Origin: Mycolicibacterium wolinskyi
Lineage (GTDB): Bacteria > Actinomycetota > Actinomycetes > Mycobacteriales > Mycobacteriaceae
Length of the DNA stretch: 64,000 nucleotides
Direction of reading: 5' to 3'
Assembly (NCBI RefSeq): GCF_002101965.1
Contig: NZ_LQQA01000005.1
Span: 186,001-250,000, forward strand
This document shows, piece by piece, positions 1-10,135 of this stretch. How positions within the stretch are numbered: position 1 is the stretch's first letter; each line of letters opens with the position of its first letter. Both the position numbers and the translations under genes were made by a program. Under the pieces are notes generated by a model. It did no database searches, had not been told where the DNA came from, and worked only from the letters and a program-made list of their open reading frames with translations.

Positions 1-49
1 ATCGGATGTCGCGGCACGAACGGGCGAAGGTGGTGCGGTGCGCAGTCGG

Positions 50-715
50 TTACGCATGGGTGGGCAGGCCGAGTTCGGTCAGCAGGGTGCGGACTCGGCG
101 TTCGATGTCGTCGCGGATGGGGCGGACGGCATCGACGCCCATGCCGGCCGGGTCGTCGAGCTTCCACTCCTCGTAGCGGCGGCCCGGAAAGACCGGGCAG
201 GCATCACCGCATCCCATGGTGATCACCACGTCGGCGGCCTGCACGATCTCGTCGGTCCACGGCTTGGGATATTCGCCGGAGATGTCGATGCCGCGCTCAG
301 CCATCGCGGCCACTGCGGCGGGGTTGATCTCGTTGCCCGGTTCCGATCCGCCCGACCAGGCCACGGCGGCATCGGCCGCGAGGTGGGTGAAAAATCCCAG
401 GGCCATTTGCGAGCGGCCGGCGTTGTGGGTGCACAAGAACAGCACCGTCGGCCTGCCGTCATGGCTTTTGCCCTCCACTTTTGCCAGCGCGTGAAGTCGC
501 TGGCGGGCGAAGCGTTCGGCCAGCAGCGGGAGGAAGTTCACGACTGATGCGCGGGTGGCGAACTGGTCGTAGGAGGAGTGCAGGAAGCGCTCGATCGTCT
601 CTACGCCGAAGGATTCGACGAACTCGGATTCCAGACGTGTCGCAGCGGTCTTGAGTGCCAGCTTCTGGTTGATGGAAAGGTCGGAACGCAGGTGGGTGGC
701 GGTGTTGTCGGACAT
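50..715 (-). CDS. arsC: Arsenate reductase, LMW-phosphatase type with N-terminal helical domain
   Basis: The 221-aa protein has an all-helical N-terminal segment (about residues 15-80), as in the 'three-helix bundle' actinobacterial arsenate reductases. A low-molecular-weight tyrosine-phosphatase fold follows. The P-loop CTHNAGRS at residues 95-102 supplies the nucleophilic Cys95. Family knowledge: these enzymes reduce arsenate to arsenite in the cytoplasm, in actinobacteria often with mycothiol. The ATG at 715 was chosen; the open frame extends further upstream but there it overlaps the ArsR-ArsC gene and does not look like protein. It lies 16 bp downstream of the ArsR fusion in the same orientation, so the two are probably one operon. 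No arsenite efflux gene is visible; it could lie beyond position 1. Confidence 0.9.
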   Translation of the reverse strand: MSDNTATHLRSDLSINQKLALKTAATRLESEFVESFGVETIERFLHSSYDQFATRASVVNFLPLLAERFARQRLHALAKVEGKSHDGRPTVLFLCTHNAGRSQMALGFFTHLAADAAVAWSGGSEPGNEINPAAVAAMAERGIDISGEYPKPWTDEIVQAADVVITMGCGDACPVFPGRRYEEWKLDDPAGMGVDAVRPIRDDIERRVRTLLTELGLPTHA

Positions 716-731
716 GGCGGCTCGTTTCTGT

Positions 732-1415
732 TCAGGCGGGTTGCAGTGATGGCAAGAAGTGCTCAATGCGTGTGGACAGCTCTTCGACGGTGGCGTCGAA
801 GGCGTCGGGCGTCGAGGAGCGCGCTGGGTCGGCGACAGACCAGTGCATCCGAACCAGGTTGGCCGGTAGCTCTTCATGGGCGTTGTCGCACACCGCGATT
901 ACCAGATCGTCGGGGGCGAGGACGTCGTCGAGATGTCGGGGATGGCAGGGCGTGATGGGCACGTTGTGGCGGCGCGCGGCGGCCAGTGCGCCTGGGTGCA
1001 CGGCTCCCACCGGGTGCGTGCCCGCCGACGTGGCCGCAATGGGGCTGCGCCGATTCCAGATGGCGGCCGCGATCTGACTGCGCGCTGAGTTCTGGGTGCA
1101 GACGAACACCACCCGGGCAGCGGTGCGGTGGGTGCAGGGAACCAGCTGTTCCAGGGCATCGTGATTGAGGCGAAGATAGGTTCGCCTGCGGTCAGCCTCT
1201 GAGCGGGTGCGCGTCACCACGCCGGCTTCCTCAAGCACCTTCAGGTGATGGGCCATCAAGTTCGACCGCATGTTCAGACCGGCCCGCAACTCACTCGGCG
1301 AGGCGTCTGCCGGCAGCAATAGGTCCACGATGGCCAGCCGTGCCGGGTCGGCGAGCGCCGCGTGGATCGCAGCGCGCCGCGAAGTGCGTCCGAACGACGA
1401 ATTTGAGTCAGTCAT
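732..1415 (-). CDS. ArsR repressor fused to ArsC-like phosphatase/arsenate reductase domain
   Basis: The 227-aa protein has two domains. Residues about 12-95 form an ArsR/SmtB winged helix, with a recognition-helix region near residues 48-62. Residues about 101-225 form a second LMW-phosphatase-type domain with P-loop CTQNSARS starting at Cys106. The repressor half should bind arsenite and control this operon; the C-terminal half may be a working arsenate reductase or only a sensor. The ATG at 1415 sits directly beside the palindromic operator, suggesting a short or absent leader. Such ArsR-ArsC fusions are known in actinobacteria. The catalytic loop appears intact. Confidence 0.88.
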   Translation of the reverse strand: MTDSNSSFGRTSRRAAIHAALADPARLAIVDLLLPADASPSELRAGLNMRSNLMAHHLKVLEEAGVVTRTRSEADRRRTYLRLNHDALEQLVPCTHRTAARVVFVCTQNSARSQIAAAIWNRRSPIAATSAGTHPVGAVHPGALAAARRHNVPITPCHPRHLDDVLAPDDLVIAVCDNAHEELPANLVRMHWSVADPARSSTPDAFDATVEELSTRIEHFLPSLQPA

Positions 1416-1441
1416 TATTGACTCAATATTTGTTGAGTTAA
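1403..1441 (-). promoter_or_regulatory. Putative ArsR operator with three half-sites
   Basis: TTGACTCAA (1418-1426) and TTGAGTTAA (1433-1441) form an 8-of-9 inverted repeat just upstream of the start codon at 1415. A third half-site, TTGAGTCA at 1403-1410, pairs perfectly with TGACTCAA at 1419-1426 and lies inside the first codons. The AT-rich palindrome, unlike its GC-rich surroundings, fits ArsR/SmtB operators. Regulation is inferred. Confidence 0.65.
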
Positions 1442-1491
1442 ATCCGTCTTGTCAACTCGCTCCTGCCTGGGTGTCAGGTGTCGCAGAGGTG

Positions 1492-1549
1492 GTTCATCTA
1501 CCGTTCATCTGAGTAGCGCTGTGGGTTCACTGAGAGCCCCTAGGTTCAC
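1492..1549 (+). promoter_or_regulatory. PHO-box-like GTTCA repeats upstream of pstS
   Basis: Four GTTCA-type repeats precede pstS: GTTCATCT at 1492, GTTCATCT at 1503 (exactly 11 bp later), GTTCACTG at 1525 (22 bp later) and GTTCACAG at 1544. Direct repeats of GTTCAC at about 11-bp spacing are the hallmark of actinobacterial PhoP/RegX3 phosphate-starvation boxes. Phosphate-responsive control is therefore likely, though binding is inferred. Confidence 0.65.
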
Positions 1550-1627
1550 AGCCGAGCAGCAATGGCCTGCTTGGCGCGATCTCTGCTCGATCACCGCGTC
1601 AACCCGCATTCGTATTGAAGGAGCTTC

Positions 1628-2761
1628 GTGAAGGCCAAACGATCTGGCGCTGCGCTGAGCCTGTTGGCCGCTGGCGCCCTGATGCTGTCGGCGTGTGGCA
1701 GTGACAACAACACCACCTCCTCGGGATCTGGCGAGACCGGTGGCTCGGCCGCGGCCGGCGACTGCGGAGGCAAAGAAGCGCTCAAGGCGAGCGGTTCCAC
1801 CGCGCAGGCCAACGCCATGACGCGCTTCATCAACGCTTATGAGAAGGATTGCCCCGGCTTCACCCTGAACTACACCTCCAGCGGATCGGGTGCCGGTGTG
1901 TCGGAGTTCCTGGGTGGACAGACCGATTTCGGTGGTTCGGATTCACCGCTGAGCGCCGAGAAGGGTGAAGTCGACAAGGCCAAAGAACGTTGCGGGGGCA
2001 GTGAGGCATGGAACCTGCCCGCGGTGTTCGGGCCGATCGCCGTCACCTACAACGTGGCTGGTGTCGATGCCCTGGTGCTTGACGGCCCGACGCTGGGCAA
2101 GATCTTCAACGGCACCGTCAAGACGTGGGACGCCCCTGAGATCAAGGCACTCAATGAGGGCGCCGCCCTGCCGGCCGAGCCCATCAACGTGATCTTCCGC
2201 AGCGACGAGTCGGGCACCACCGATAACTTCCAGAAATACCTCGACGCAGCCTCTGACGGGGCGTGGGGCAAGGGTGCGGGCAAGTCATTCGCCGGCGGGG
2301 TCGGCGAGGGCGCCAAGGGCAACGAGGGCACGTCCGCGGCCATCAAGAGCACCCCGGGCTCCATCACCTACAACGAATGGTCGTTCGCCAAGGCCCAGGG
2401 CCTGTCGATCGCCGACATCATCACCTCCGCCGGGCCCGAGCCGGTCAAGCTGAGCGTGGAGTCAGCCGGCAAGGCGATCGACGGCGTCAAGTTCAAGGGC
2501 GAGGGCAACGACCTGGTGCTCGACACCGCGTCGTTCTACAAGCCGACCGAGGCGGGTTCCTACCCGATCATGCTCGCCGCATACGAGATCGTGTGCTCGA
2601 AGTACCCGGACGCCGAGGTGGCGACGGCGGTCAAGGCGTTCATGCACTCGGCGTTGGGCAACGGCCAGACCGGCCTTGAGGAGAACGGATACATTCCGGT
2701 CCCCGAGGCCTTCAAGACACGGTTGACCACCGCCGTCGACGCCATCAACGCGACGACCTAG
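1628..2761 (+). CDS. pstS: Phosphate ABC transporter substrate-binding lipoprotein PstS
   Basis: This 377-aa lipoprotein has a signal peptide ending in a lipobox (LSAC, Cys23) and a low-complexity Ser/Gly/Thr linker. The mature part carries typical phosphate-binding segments, GSTAQ near residue 57, a SGSG/GSD region near 85-105 and RSDESGTT near 192-199. It captures phosphate outside the membrane for PstCA-PstB. The start is GTG 1628, preceded by a GAAGGAG ribosome site. It begins the pstSCAB operon beside arsenate-resistance genes, which suggests selection for uptake that discriminates phosphate from arsenate. Confidence 0.96.
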   Translation: MKAKRSGAALSLLAAGALMLSACGSDNNTTSSGSGETGGSAAAGDCGGKEALKASGSTAQANAMTRFINAYEKDCPGFTLNYTSSGSGAGVSEFLGGQTDFGGSDSPLSAEKGEVDKAKERCGGSEAWNLPAVFGPIAVTYNVAGVDALVLDGPTLGKIFNGTVKTWDAPEIKALNEGAALPAEPINVIFRSDESGTTDNFQKYLDAASDGAWGKGAGKSFAGGVGEGAKGNEGTSAAIKSTPGSITYNEWSFAKAQGLSIADIITSAGPEPVKLSVESAGKAIDGVKFKGEGNDLVLDTASFYKPTEAGSYPIMLAAYEIVCSKYPDAEVATAVKAFMHSALGNGQTGLEENGYIPVPEAFKTRLTTAVDAINATT

Positions 2762-2775
2762 CAACTCCTAGTTCC

Positions 2776-3825
2776 ATGGCCGTCACACCAGACTCGACCG
2801 CTGTGGGCTCGTCGGCAACCCCGACGAGCCCACGGCAGATCGGGGATACTCCCGCAATGCCCACTGAACCTGGCCGCACCACCGTGCCGCACCGCAGCCA
2901 CAACCGTTGGGGCGACAGGATATTCAGATCGATCGCCATCGCGGCGGGTGCGACGATCATCGGCATGATCGTGCTGATGGCGCTGTTCCTGCTGATCAAG
3001 GCGATCCCATCGCTTCAAGCCAATCAAGCCAACTTCATCACCAGCGCCGAGTTCCTCACTACCGACGCTGACAATCTGAGATTCGGCATCCGCGATCTGT
3101 TCCAGGTCACGGTGCTCAGTTCGATCTTCGCGCTGGTGATCGCGGTGCCGATCGCCATCGGTATCGCCGCGTTCCTCACCAACTACGCGCCCAAGCGCCT
3201 CGCCCGTCCATTCGCCATGCTGGTGGACCTGCTGGCGGCGGTGCCCTCGATCGTCTTCGGCCTGTGGGGCATCTTCGTCCTCGCCCCCTGGCTCACCCCG
3301 GTCGCGACCTTCCTCAACGACAACCTCGGCTGGTTCTTCCTGTTCTCCGAGGGCAACGTGTCGCTGGCCGGCGGCGGCACCATCTTCACCGCGGGCATCG
3401 TGTTGGCGGTCATGATCCTGCCGATCATCACCTCGGTCACCCGTGAGGTCTTCGCGCTCACTCCGCGTGGCCATATCGAGGCTGCCCAGGCTTTGGGCGC
3501 CACCAAGTGGGAAGTGATCCGGATGACCGTCTTCCCCTACGGGCGCAGCGGAATGATCGCCGCATCGATGCTGGGTCTGGGTCGCGCGCTCGGGGAGACG
3601 ATCGCGATCCTCATCATCCTGCGGACCGCCGCTCAAGCCGGCCACTGGTCACTGTTCGACGGCGGCTACACATTCGCATCCAAGATCGCTTCGGCGGCAG
3701 CGGAATTCAGCGCACCGCTGCCGACCGGCGCCTACATCGCCGCCGGATTCGTGTTATTTGCGCTGACGTTTGTCGTCAATGCGCTGGCCCGGTTGGCAGC
3801 AGGAGGAAGGGTCAGCGGAGGATGA
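2776..3825 (+). CDS. pstC: Phosphate ABC transporter permease PstC
   Basis: The 349-aa permease has a roughly 45-residue hydrophilic N-terminus. About six membrane segments follow, with the binding-protein-dependent permease loop ([16 protein letters not shown], residues about 235-250) that contacts the ATPase. It forms the membrane channel with PstA. It starts 14 bp after pstS at ATG 2776; an in-frame ATG at 2857 is an alternative start. Its stop overlaps the pstA start (ATGA), indicating translational coupling. Confidence 0.95.
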   Translation: MAVTPDSTAVGSSATPTSPRQIGDTPAMPTEPGRTTVPHRSHNRWGDRIFRSIAIAAGATIIGMIVLMALFLLIKAIPSLQANQANFITSAEFLTTDADNLRFGIRDLFQVTVLSSIFALVIAVPIAIGIAAFLTNYAPKRLARPFAMLVDLLAAVPSIVFGLWGIFVLAPWLTPVATFLNDNLGWFFLFSEGNVSLAGGGTIFTAGIVLAVMILPIITSVTREVFALTPRGHIEAAQALGATKWEVIRMTVFPYGRSGMIAASMLGLGRALGETIAILIILRTAAQAGHWSLFDGGYTFASKIASAAAEFSAPLPTGAYIAAGFVLFALTFVVNALARLAAGGRVSGG

Positions 3826-4727
3826 CAACAGCAACTCTGGAACAGCCGGTAAAAACCCCCACGTTCCATCCGGTCAGCACTGCTCGCAAGTTAAAGAACA
3901 ACATCGCAACCGCTCTGTTCGCGGCGTGCTTTCTGATTGCCGTCATTCCTCTGGGCTGGTTGCTCTACACCGTGGTGGCCAAGGGCTTCAGGGCGATGAC
4001 CTTGTCGACCTGGTGGACCAACTCACTGGCTGGTGTGCTGCCCGAAGAGTTCGCCGGTGGTGTCTACCACGCGATCTACGGCACCCTGATCCAGGCTCTG
4101 ATCGCGGCCGTGTTGTCGGTTCCGCTCGGGGTCATGGCTGCTGTGTATCTGGTGGAGTACGGTCGGGGAACATTTGCCAGGGTCACTACCTTCATGGTCG
4201 ACATCCTGGCGGGTGTGCCCTCGATTGTGGCCGCGCTCTTCATCTTCGCGTTGTGGATCAGCACGCTCGGGTTGCCGCAGAGCGCGTTCGCCGTGTCGCT
4301 GGCCTTGGTGCTGCTCATGCTGCCGGTGGTGGTGCGCAATACCGAAGAGATGCTCAAGCTGGTGCCCGACGAACTTCGCGAGGCTTCCTATGCGCTTGGC
4401 GTTCCGAAGTGGAAGACGATTGTGCGGATCGTCGTCCCGACAGCCCTGCCCGGCATGCTCAGCGGGATCCTGCTGGCGCTGGCGCGGGTGATGGGTGAGA
4501 CCGCGCCGGTGCTCGTGTTGGTGGGCTACAGCAGGTCAATCAACTTCGACGCATTCGACGGCAACATGGCCTCGCTGCCGCTGCTGATCTACACCGAACT
4601 CATCAACCCGGAAGAAGCGGGCGTGCTTAGGGTTTGGGGCGCGGCGCTCACACTGATACTCATCGTCGCAGCGCTCTACCTGGCTGCTGCGCTCGTCAAC
4701 CGATACCTGACGCGTAACAGGGTTTAG
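3822..4727 (+). CDS. pstA: Phosphate ABC transporter permease PstA
   Basis: The 301-aa inner-membrane permease has about six transmembrane segments. Its EAA loop ([16 protein letters not shown], residues about 185-200) docks to PstB. The ATG at 3822 overlaps the pstC stop in ATGA and is preceded by AGCGGAGG, which fixes the start against the much longer open frame. With PstC it forms the phosphate translocation pathway. Confidence 0.95.
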   Translation: MTTATLEQPVKTPTFHPVSTARKLKNNIATALFAACFLIAVIPLGWLLYTVVAKGFRAMTLSTWWTNSLAGVLPEEFAGGVYHAIYGTLIQALIAAVLSVPLGVMAAVYLVEYGRGTFARVTTFMVDILAGVPSIVAALFIFALWISTLGLPQSAFAVSLALVLLMLPVVVRNTEEMLKLVPDELREASYALGVPKWKTIVRIVVPTALPGMLSGILLALARVMGETAPVLVLVGYSRSINFDAFDGNMASLPLLIYTELINPEEAGVLRVWGAALTLILIVAALYLAAALVNRYLTRNRV

Positions 4728-4739
4728 GAGTTCACTGAT

Positions 4740-5516
4740 ATGGCCAAGCGGCTGGATCTCAAAGATCTCAACATCTACTACGGGTCGTTCCATGCGGTGG
4801 CCGACGTCGCGCTGTCGGTGCAGCCGCGCAGTGTGACCGCGTTCATCGGTCCGTCGGGTTGCGGCAAGTCGACTGTGCTGCGCACGCTCAACCGTATGCA
4901 CGAAGCCATTCCCGGGGCCCGTGTCGAGGGTTCGGTGCTGCTCGACGGTGAGGACATCTACGGTGCCGGGGTCGACCCGGTGGGTGTGCGTAAGACCATC
5001 GGCATGGTGTTCCAGCGTCCGAATCCCTTCCCCACCATGTCAATTCGCGACAACGTGGTGGCCGGCCTGAAGTTGCAGGGCGTGCGCAACAAGAAGACCC
5101 TCGACGAGGTCGCGGAGCGTTCGCTCAAAGGCGCGAACCTGTGGAACGAGGTCAAGGACCGTCTGGACAAGCCGGGCGGTGGGCTGTCCGGTGGTCAGCA
5201 GCAGCGGTTGTGCATCGCCCGTGCCATCGCGGTGCAGCCTGACGTGCTGCTGATGGATGAGCCGTGCTCGGCGCTCGATCCGATCTCGACGCTGGCGATC
5301 GAGGATCTGATCTCCACGCTCAAGCTGGACTACACGATTGTCATCGTCACGCATAACATGCAGCAGGCCGCGCGGGTGAGTGATCAGACGGCGTTCTTCA
5401 ACCTCGAAGCCACCGGTAAGCCGGGCAGGCTCATCGAGGTCGACGACACTGAGAAGATCTTCTCCAACCCCAACCAGAAGGCGACCGAGGATTACATCTC
5501 AGGCCGCTTCGGCTAA
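4740..5516 (+). CDS. pstB: Phosphate ABC transporter ATPase PstB
   Basis: The 258-aa cytoplasmic ATPase carries Walker [10 protein letters not shown] (37-45), the ABC signature LSGGQ (149-153), Walker B LLMDE (170-174) and the H-loop in [11 protein letters not shown]. All motifs needed for ATP hydrolysis are present and the length is normal for PstB. It follows pstA by 12 bp and completes a full pst transporter. No phoU gene follows; a regulator-like gene sits there instead. Confidence 0.97.
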   Translation: MAKRLDLKDLNIYYGSFHAVADVALSVQPRSVTAFIGPSGCGKSTVLRTLNRMHEAIPGARVEGSVLLDGEDIYGAGVDPVGVRKTIGMVFQRPNPFPTMSIRDNVVAGLKLQGVRNKKTLDEVAERSLKGANLWNEVKDRLDKPGGGLSGGQQQRLCIARAIAVQPDVLLMDEPCSALDPISTLAIEDLISTLKLDYTIVIVTHNMQQAARVSDQTAFFNLEATGKPGRLIEVDDTEKIFSNPNQKATEDYISGRFG

Positions 5517-5529
5517 GCAATCCAAGCGC

Positions 5530-6330
5530 ATGCACGTCACGCGCAGGGGGCATGGGGAGCGTGACAAGAAGGGTGGGCGACACGAGTTGACGATCGAGGT
5601 GCGGCGCGCTGACGCGACAACGGGGTCAGCGAACTTCCGTGCGGCCGTAGGGCCGACACGCGGCAGCATGGTGCTCGTCGATACCGATCCGGCGATCGCG
5701 GCCCGGCTCATGGACGATGCGGCCCGGGCCGGCATCGCTACCACGTGGTGCAGCGACGGCGCCGAGGCGCTGCTCGCTGTCGGTGCCGAGCCGCCTGACG
5801 CCCTGGTGCTGCATGCCCACACCGACACCGTGGACGCGGTGGCGATCGCCAGCGCGGTGCGCAGCCGCTGGCACTTGCCGATCCTCGTCGGTTCCGATCC
5901 CGGCGACGACGACCTGGTGCGTCAGGTGCTGGCAGCGGGCGCGTCGGCGGTCATCGCACGGCCCTACGACATCGCCGCGATCGCGCCGTTCGCGCTCAAC
6001 GGCGACAAGCGCGGCGACGAAGCCCACATTCACATCGCCGGTCCCATTCATGTCGACTCCGACAAGTACGAGACCAGGGTCCGTGGCCGCGACATCCAGC
6101 TCACCCAGCGTGAACTGGAACTGTTGGTGTTTCTCATCGGACAGCATGGTCGTGTGGTGAGCTCGGAGGAGATCAGTGACGCGGTCTGGGGTCGCGTCTC
6201 TGACACCAACACCGTGGCCGTCCACGTCAAACGGCTACGCGAAAAGCTCGGCGTCGACTCCGAACACGGCGAGTTCATCCGCACGATCCGCGGCGCTGGA
6301 TACCGGTTGGCGCCGTCGATCTACGCGTGA
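5530..6330 (+). CDS. Response-regulator-like winged-helix protein with degenerate receiver
   Basis: The C-terminal ~100 residues are an OmpR/PhoB winged helix (LTQRELELLVFL, then a VHVKRLREKLG recognition region and IRTIRGAGYRL). The N-terminal ~120 residues have a receiver-like pattern, but the phospho-acceptor Asp position is occupied by His (ALVLHAHTD) and the conserved KP motif is RP. Phosphorylation by a sensor kinase is therefore unlikely. The start is uncertain: ATG 5530 is given; TTG 5587 (behind AAGGGTGGG) and ATG 5668 are possible. It follows pstB by 13 bp and overlaps the next gene (GTGA), so it is part of the pst operon and may control it. Confidence 0.8.
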   Translation: MHVTRRGHGERDKKGGRHELTIEVRRADATTGSANFRAAVGPTRGSMVLVDTDPAIAARLMDDAARAGIATTWCSDGAEALLAVGAEPPDALVLHAHTDTVDAVAIASAVRSRWHLPILVGSDPGDDDLVRQVLAAGASAVIARPYDIAAIAPFALNGDKRGDEAHIHIAGPIHVDSDKYETRVRGRDIQLTQRELELLVFLIGQHGRVVSSEEISDAVWGRVSDTNTVAVHVKRLREKLGVDSEHGEFIRTIRGAGYRLAPSIYA

Positions 6331-7394
6331 GTTCCGCCCAGACCCCGTCCGGTACGGCTGAATGGACGAAGTCCCTGCGGGCGCTTCAGTCCTACCGTGA
6401 GCTGCGCGGCAACGCTGAGGTGGGACAGCGGGTCCGCGCATTCGGGGTCGACCTCGGAAAGTGGGTGGCGCAATGCCGTGACGCCTACTGGAACGGCGAA
6501 CTGGACGCCGATCGGGTCAAAGCACTGCAGCGCATCGAGGGCTGGCACTGGGGATTCTCCCGACACGGCAGCTGGCGCCACGGCTTTGACATCCTGCAAG
6601 CCTATGCCCGAAGCCATCGCACCACCCATGTCTTCGACACGACCGTCATCGACGGCCTCGATCTGCAGGCGTGGACGGCCGCACAACGCAGCGCCTACCT
6701 CAACGGTCAACTGACCAAGACACAGATCGAGCTCCTGGGCACGCTTCGGGACTGGACCTGGGATCAGGACGAAATCCGATGGCGGCACGGCATTCTGGCC
6801 GCTCACCGCTTCATCGAGCGTCACGGCAGCCTCGATGACGTCGACCGCGACACCCGGATCGACGACTATCCGTTGGGTCAGTGGCTGCAGCGCTGCCGAG
6901 AAGACTTCCGAGCCGACGCATTGCCGGCCGAGCGCGTCACCGCACTCGAAGAACTCGCCGGTTTCAGCTGGGGGCGACAACACGACCAGTGGACCCACGG
7001 CTATGAAGCACTCACACACTATGCCGCGGACAACCGTCACGCAGCCCCGAGCCAACACACCGTCATCGACGGCTTCCGGCTCGGGTGGTGGGTCACCCGC
7101 AAACGCCACCAATACCGGCAGGGCAGCCTGACCGACGAACAGATCACCGCGCTGGAGGCGTTGCCGGGCTGGCAGTGGTCACCACTCGACGATCAATGGC
7201 AGCGCGGACTAAACACGCTGCGCCGCTACACCGAACAGCATGGACACGCCAACCCGCCACGGGGCTACACCGTCGACGGCTATCCCGTCGGAGACTGGGC
7301 ACGCGCCCAACGTGACTCCTATGACCGTAGCCGCATGCCACGGCAAAGAGTTACCCAGCTTGAGGCGCTGCCAGGGTGGACATGGAATGCATAG
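6327..7394 (+). CDS. Helicase-associated (HA) domain repeat protein
   Basis: The 355-aa protein consists of five tandem ~68-residue repeats. Each has the pattern W..G...L..Y....G......(V)IDG..LG.W....R..Y..G.L....I..LE.LPGW.W, matching the helicase-associated domain (a small helical, probably nucleic-acid-binding module). No helicase or other enzymatic domain is present. The GTG at 6327 overlaps the previous stop in GTGA. Function is unknown; binding DNA or RNA through the repeats is inferred. Confidence 0.75.
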   Translation: MSSAQTPSGTAEWTKSLRALQSYRELRGNAEVGQRVRAFGVDLGKWVAQCRDAYWNGELDADRVKALQRIEGWHWGFSRHGSWRHGFDILQAYARSHRTTHVFDTTVIDGLDLQAWTAAQRSAYLNGQLTKTQIELLGTLRDWTWDQDEIRWRHGILAAHRFIERHGSLDDVDRDTRIDDYPLGQWLQRCREDFRADALPAERVTALEELAGFSWGRQHDQWTHGYEALTHYAADNRHAAPSQHTVIDGFRLGWWVTRKRHQYRQGSLTDEQITALEALPGWQWSPLDDQWQRGLNTLRRYTEQHGHANPPRGYTVDGYPVGDWARAQRDSYDRSRMPRQRVTQLEALPGWTWNA

Positions 7395-8014
7395 GTGCAT
7401 AGCCAGGCAATCCCCCGGCATACGCCTCGGCCGATCCCCGAACAACGCCACATGCACTGTCGCGGCTCTCAGCATCGATGCCTACGTGGCCAAGATCTAT
7501 CAGCCGAACCGGGCGGCAGGCCTGTAATCGCCCCGCTGAATCGCGACCAACACCAGACTTGTCCAAGTCAGATGCGCAGCAGCACGACCATAACCATCAA
7601 CCGTGCCGTCCGTGCCTGCTTAGTGTCGGCTCGCCGCCTGGCGAATTTGACTGTCCCGTCACGCATTCCGGTGGTGTCGTTGTGCTCGACCGCCGTCGCG
7701 CGTTCAGGGTGCGGTGGTCAATTTCAGCATTGTCGAGGCGCACATACTTATCGCGACACCCTGTGTGGATGTGCAGACGGGATCGCTGGCCGACCACCAG
7801 AGTGCCGTGTCGCCGGTGAGGGAATCCAAAGTGTGCGCTACCCAAGGCGTTGACGTCGACCCCGTAGCTCCCATCCGAAGCGATGGATGTCACACCTTCA
7901 CCAAAGGCAAACCCCGCCCGATTGAAGCGACACACGTACGACCGGAGCTGTTGTTGACAGCGCGATCAGACAATTGCCCGATCACCACTGTGTATGCGTC
8001 TCTGTCGGAGCACG
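7395..8014. other. Junction region without a confident gene
   Basis: This 620-bp stretch separates the ars/pst block from plasmid-type genes. A minus-strand open frame at 7597-7935 (112 codons) has a compositionally plausible middle part that faintly recalls an IS481-type transposase core (YVRLDNAEIDHRT against Y.HL..A.DDHSR), but its tail is Ser/Thr/Pro-rich noise. I treat it as a possible decayed fragment. It lies beside a truncated methylase, so it may mark a deletion or recombination junction. Confidence 0.35.
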
Positions 8015-10135
8015 CTAACAACAGTTCTGTCTAGAGATAGAAGCCGCACCGTTAAGACCGGTTTGCAACAGGTCGAACGCGTCCATGCGCGGGATGCAAT
8101 ATGCAATACGCGCTTCGGGCGCAAGCCGACCACGACCGGTGATCTCCCATGCCGCCAGCGGCGCAACGTGTTCCACGCGGGCCTTCGCACCAAACACCTC
8201 CTCACAAAACGCCGCGACGTCACTGGCAGTGATCCACGGAGATCCCAACTCGATACGGATCTCGGTACGGCCCAGCCACGGCGGCTGGACCGCTTCCAGT
8301 GCGGTGACGTTGCGCTCATAGCGAGGGTCCACCGCGGCCGCCGCCATTGCCTCCCGCAGCTTTTCGCGCACGTCCCCGCACAAGTAGTCACGGGCGATCA
8401 GCGCCCGGCCGTCGCGGGGATCCCGATAGACCAGGTCGCCGAGTTCGTCGAACGCCTCTTCACGGTCGGTCACCCCGAGCAGCCCGCCGATGCGGTCGAG
8501 ATCCAGGCCCCGACCCTCCCCCAAGCAGATCGCCAACGCCTCACCGGGCGTTTCGGCACGGGTGACAGGTTCAGGGCGTTTGTTGACCCTCCGGGTCAGA
8601 ATCGGTGCCGGGCACGCTTCGCCGGTGTCTTGGTCGAACAGCTCCAAAGCGAACACGATCGGTGCGTCCGGATCACGCCGGAACCCACCCATCGGTGGGG
8701 TGCGCCATCCCAGGCGCGGCATCCCTGTGTCCGGGTCCGGTTTGCCCTCGGTGACGGTGCCCCGATTGAGTGCTCCGTAACGGGCTACATACGCTTCGTA
8801 GGCCTCGCGGCAGGCGACGCGCAGCGGTTCGACCGCCTCGTCGGGTCGGTCCCGGTCCGATTCTGCCTCCACCAGTGCGACCGCCGCGTCGCGCAACCCG
8901 ATCAGCGCGCGCAGCTCGGCGCTGGGGCGAGACAGCACCGCCAAGTCGCCGTCAACAACCCGCACCACCTGGCCGTCAACGACGTGCAATGAGCCCTCTT
9001 TGCGGCCCTGGTCGTCGGTCAGCCGTATGTCGGATAGATCCACCGCCGCCGAATCGTCGGCGGCGTACGGCACCAACAGGGGCCCCACGGCGGCGAATGC
9101 CGCGGCGACCGCAGCGCTGGGATTGTCCGTGTCGACTGCCAACGGAAGGCGGTCAAATCCGGTCAGGCGCATTGTGCCGGCCACCAACTCCGGGTGTTCA
9201 TCCCAGAACGAACTCACCCACTCGTGTACGTGGCGGTTGCCCACCTCGCCCGTGAGCAGCGTGCGCCCTTGCCCGTCTGCTGGGTGCCAGCCGTGCACAT
9301 CGTCATCACCGTCACGTACACGCAGGACCACCACGTCGGCGACGACCTCGGTACCGAACTCGCGGAAGTATCCCGAGGGCAATCGCACCGCCGCGATGAG
9401 GTCAGCGTGGCGGCCGATGTCTGCCGACAGTACTTGTGCTGCATCAACTGCGTGGCGCGAGGTCACTACGACGACGTAGCCGCCCGGGCGAACCGCCGCT
9501 ACGGCTCGGGTCACGAAATACCCGTGCAGCGACCCGTAGAAGCCGATGGCGCTGTCGTGCACTCGTGCGGCCGAGAACGGCACATTGCCAACGCACGCGT
9601 CAAACCGCTTGTGCGGCAGCGATACCGTCTGCAGATCACCTGTGATGATGTTCGCGCTGGGATGCAACGCACGTGCGATTTGCGCCGAGATCGGGTCAGC
9701 CTCCACTCCGGTCAGCGCAATAGACAGGTCGGTTGGCGCATGTGTGAGGAAGTTGCCGGATCCGCAACCCAGGTCGAGCACAGATCCACCTGTGAACCCC
9801 GCGGTACGCAGCAGTCCCCAGATATGAGCCACTAGCTCCGCCGGGGTGAAAAATGAGGTGTCGACGACGCGTGCCGCCTTCGCCATCGCCTCACCGACCG
9901 CATCGTCAAGCTCATCAGCCAACGCAGCCCACGTCCCGCAAGGTTGCGCGTCAAACAGCTTCGAGACCGGACCCCAACCCGGAAACGCCGCCAACGCCTT
10001 GCGCTGCCGATCATCGGCAACACCGCCGGCCTCTAGCCCAGCGGCAGTTTGCGCGGCGCAGATCGCCCGCGTGGCCAGCTTGACGCCCCTGCCGCTTGCA
10101 CGGTTTTTGGCATGCCGAATTCCAGACGACGACAT
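8015..10135 (-). pseudogene. N6-adenine DNA methylase, apparently lacking its C-terminal helicase part
   Basis: The 706-aa product has a class I SAM-binding motif (LDLGCGSGNFL, about residues 120-130) and an NVPF motif near residue 180. NVPF is the NPPF/Y-type catalytic motif of the large adenine methylases found on phages and conjugative plasmids. Those relatives usually continue into an SF2 helicase, giving proteins well over 1,500 aa. Here the frame ends shortly after a region that would lead into the helicase, with an odd Ser/Asn/Cys tail, right at the junction region. I infer a 3' truncation; the methylase half could still fold and act. A genuinely short variant is the alternative. Confidence 0.6.

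Noticed and set aside
2758..3645. Long minus-strand open frame opposite pstC
   Set aside because: It is a shadow of pstC in high-GC DNA: Asp/Arg/Gly/His-rich with no domain and no ribosome site.
7597..7935. Intact transposase gene
   Set aside because: Only a short stretch resembles an IS481-type core; no terminal repeats or full catalytic triad could be found.
8015..9835. Plus-strand frames opposite the methylase
   Set aside because: Low-complexity Arg/Pro-rich shadows; the minus strand carries recognisable methylase motifs.
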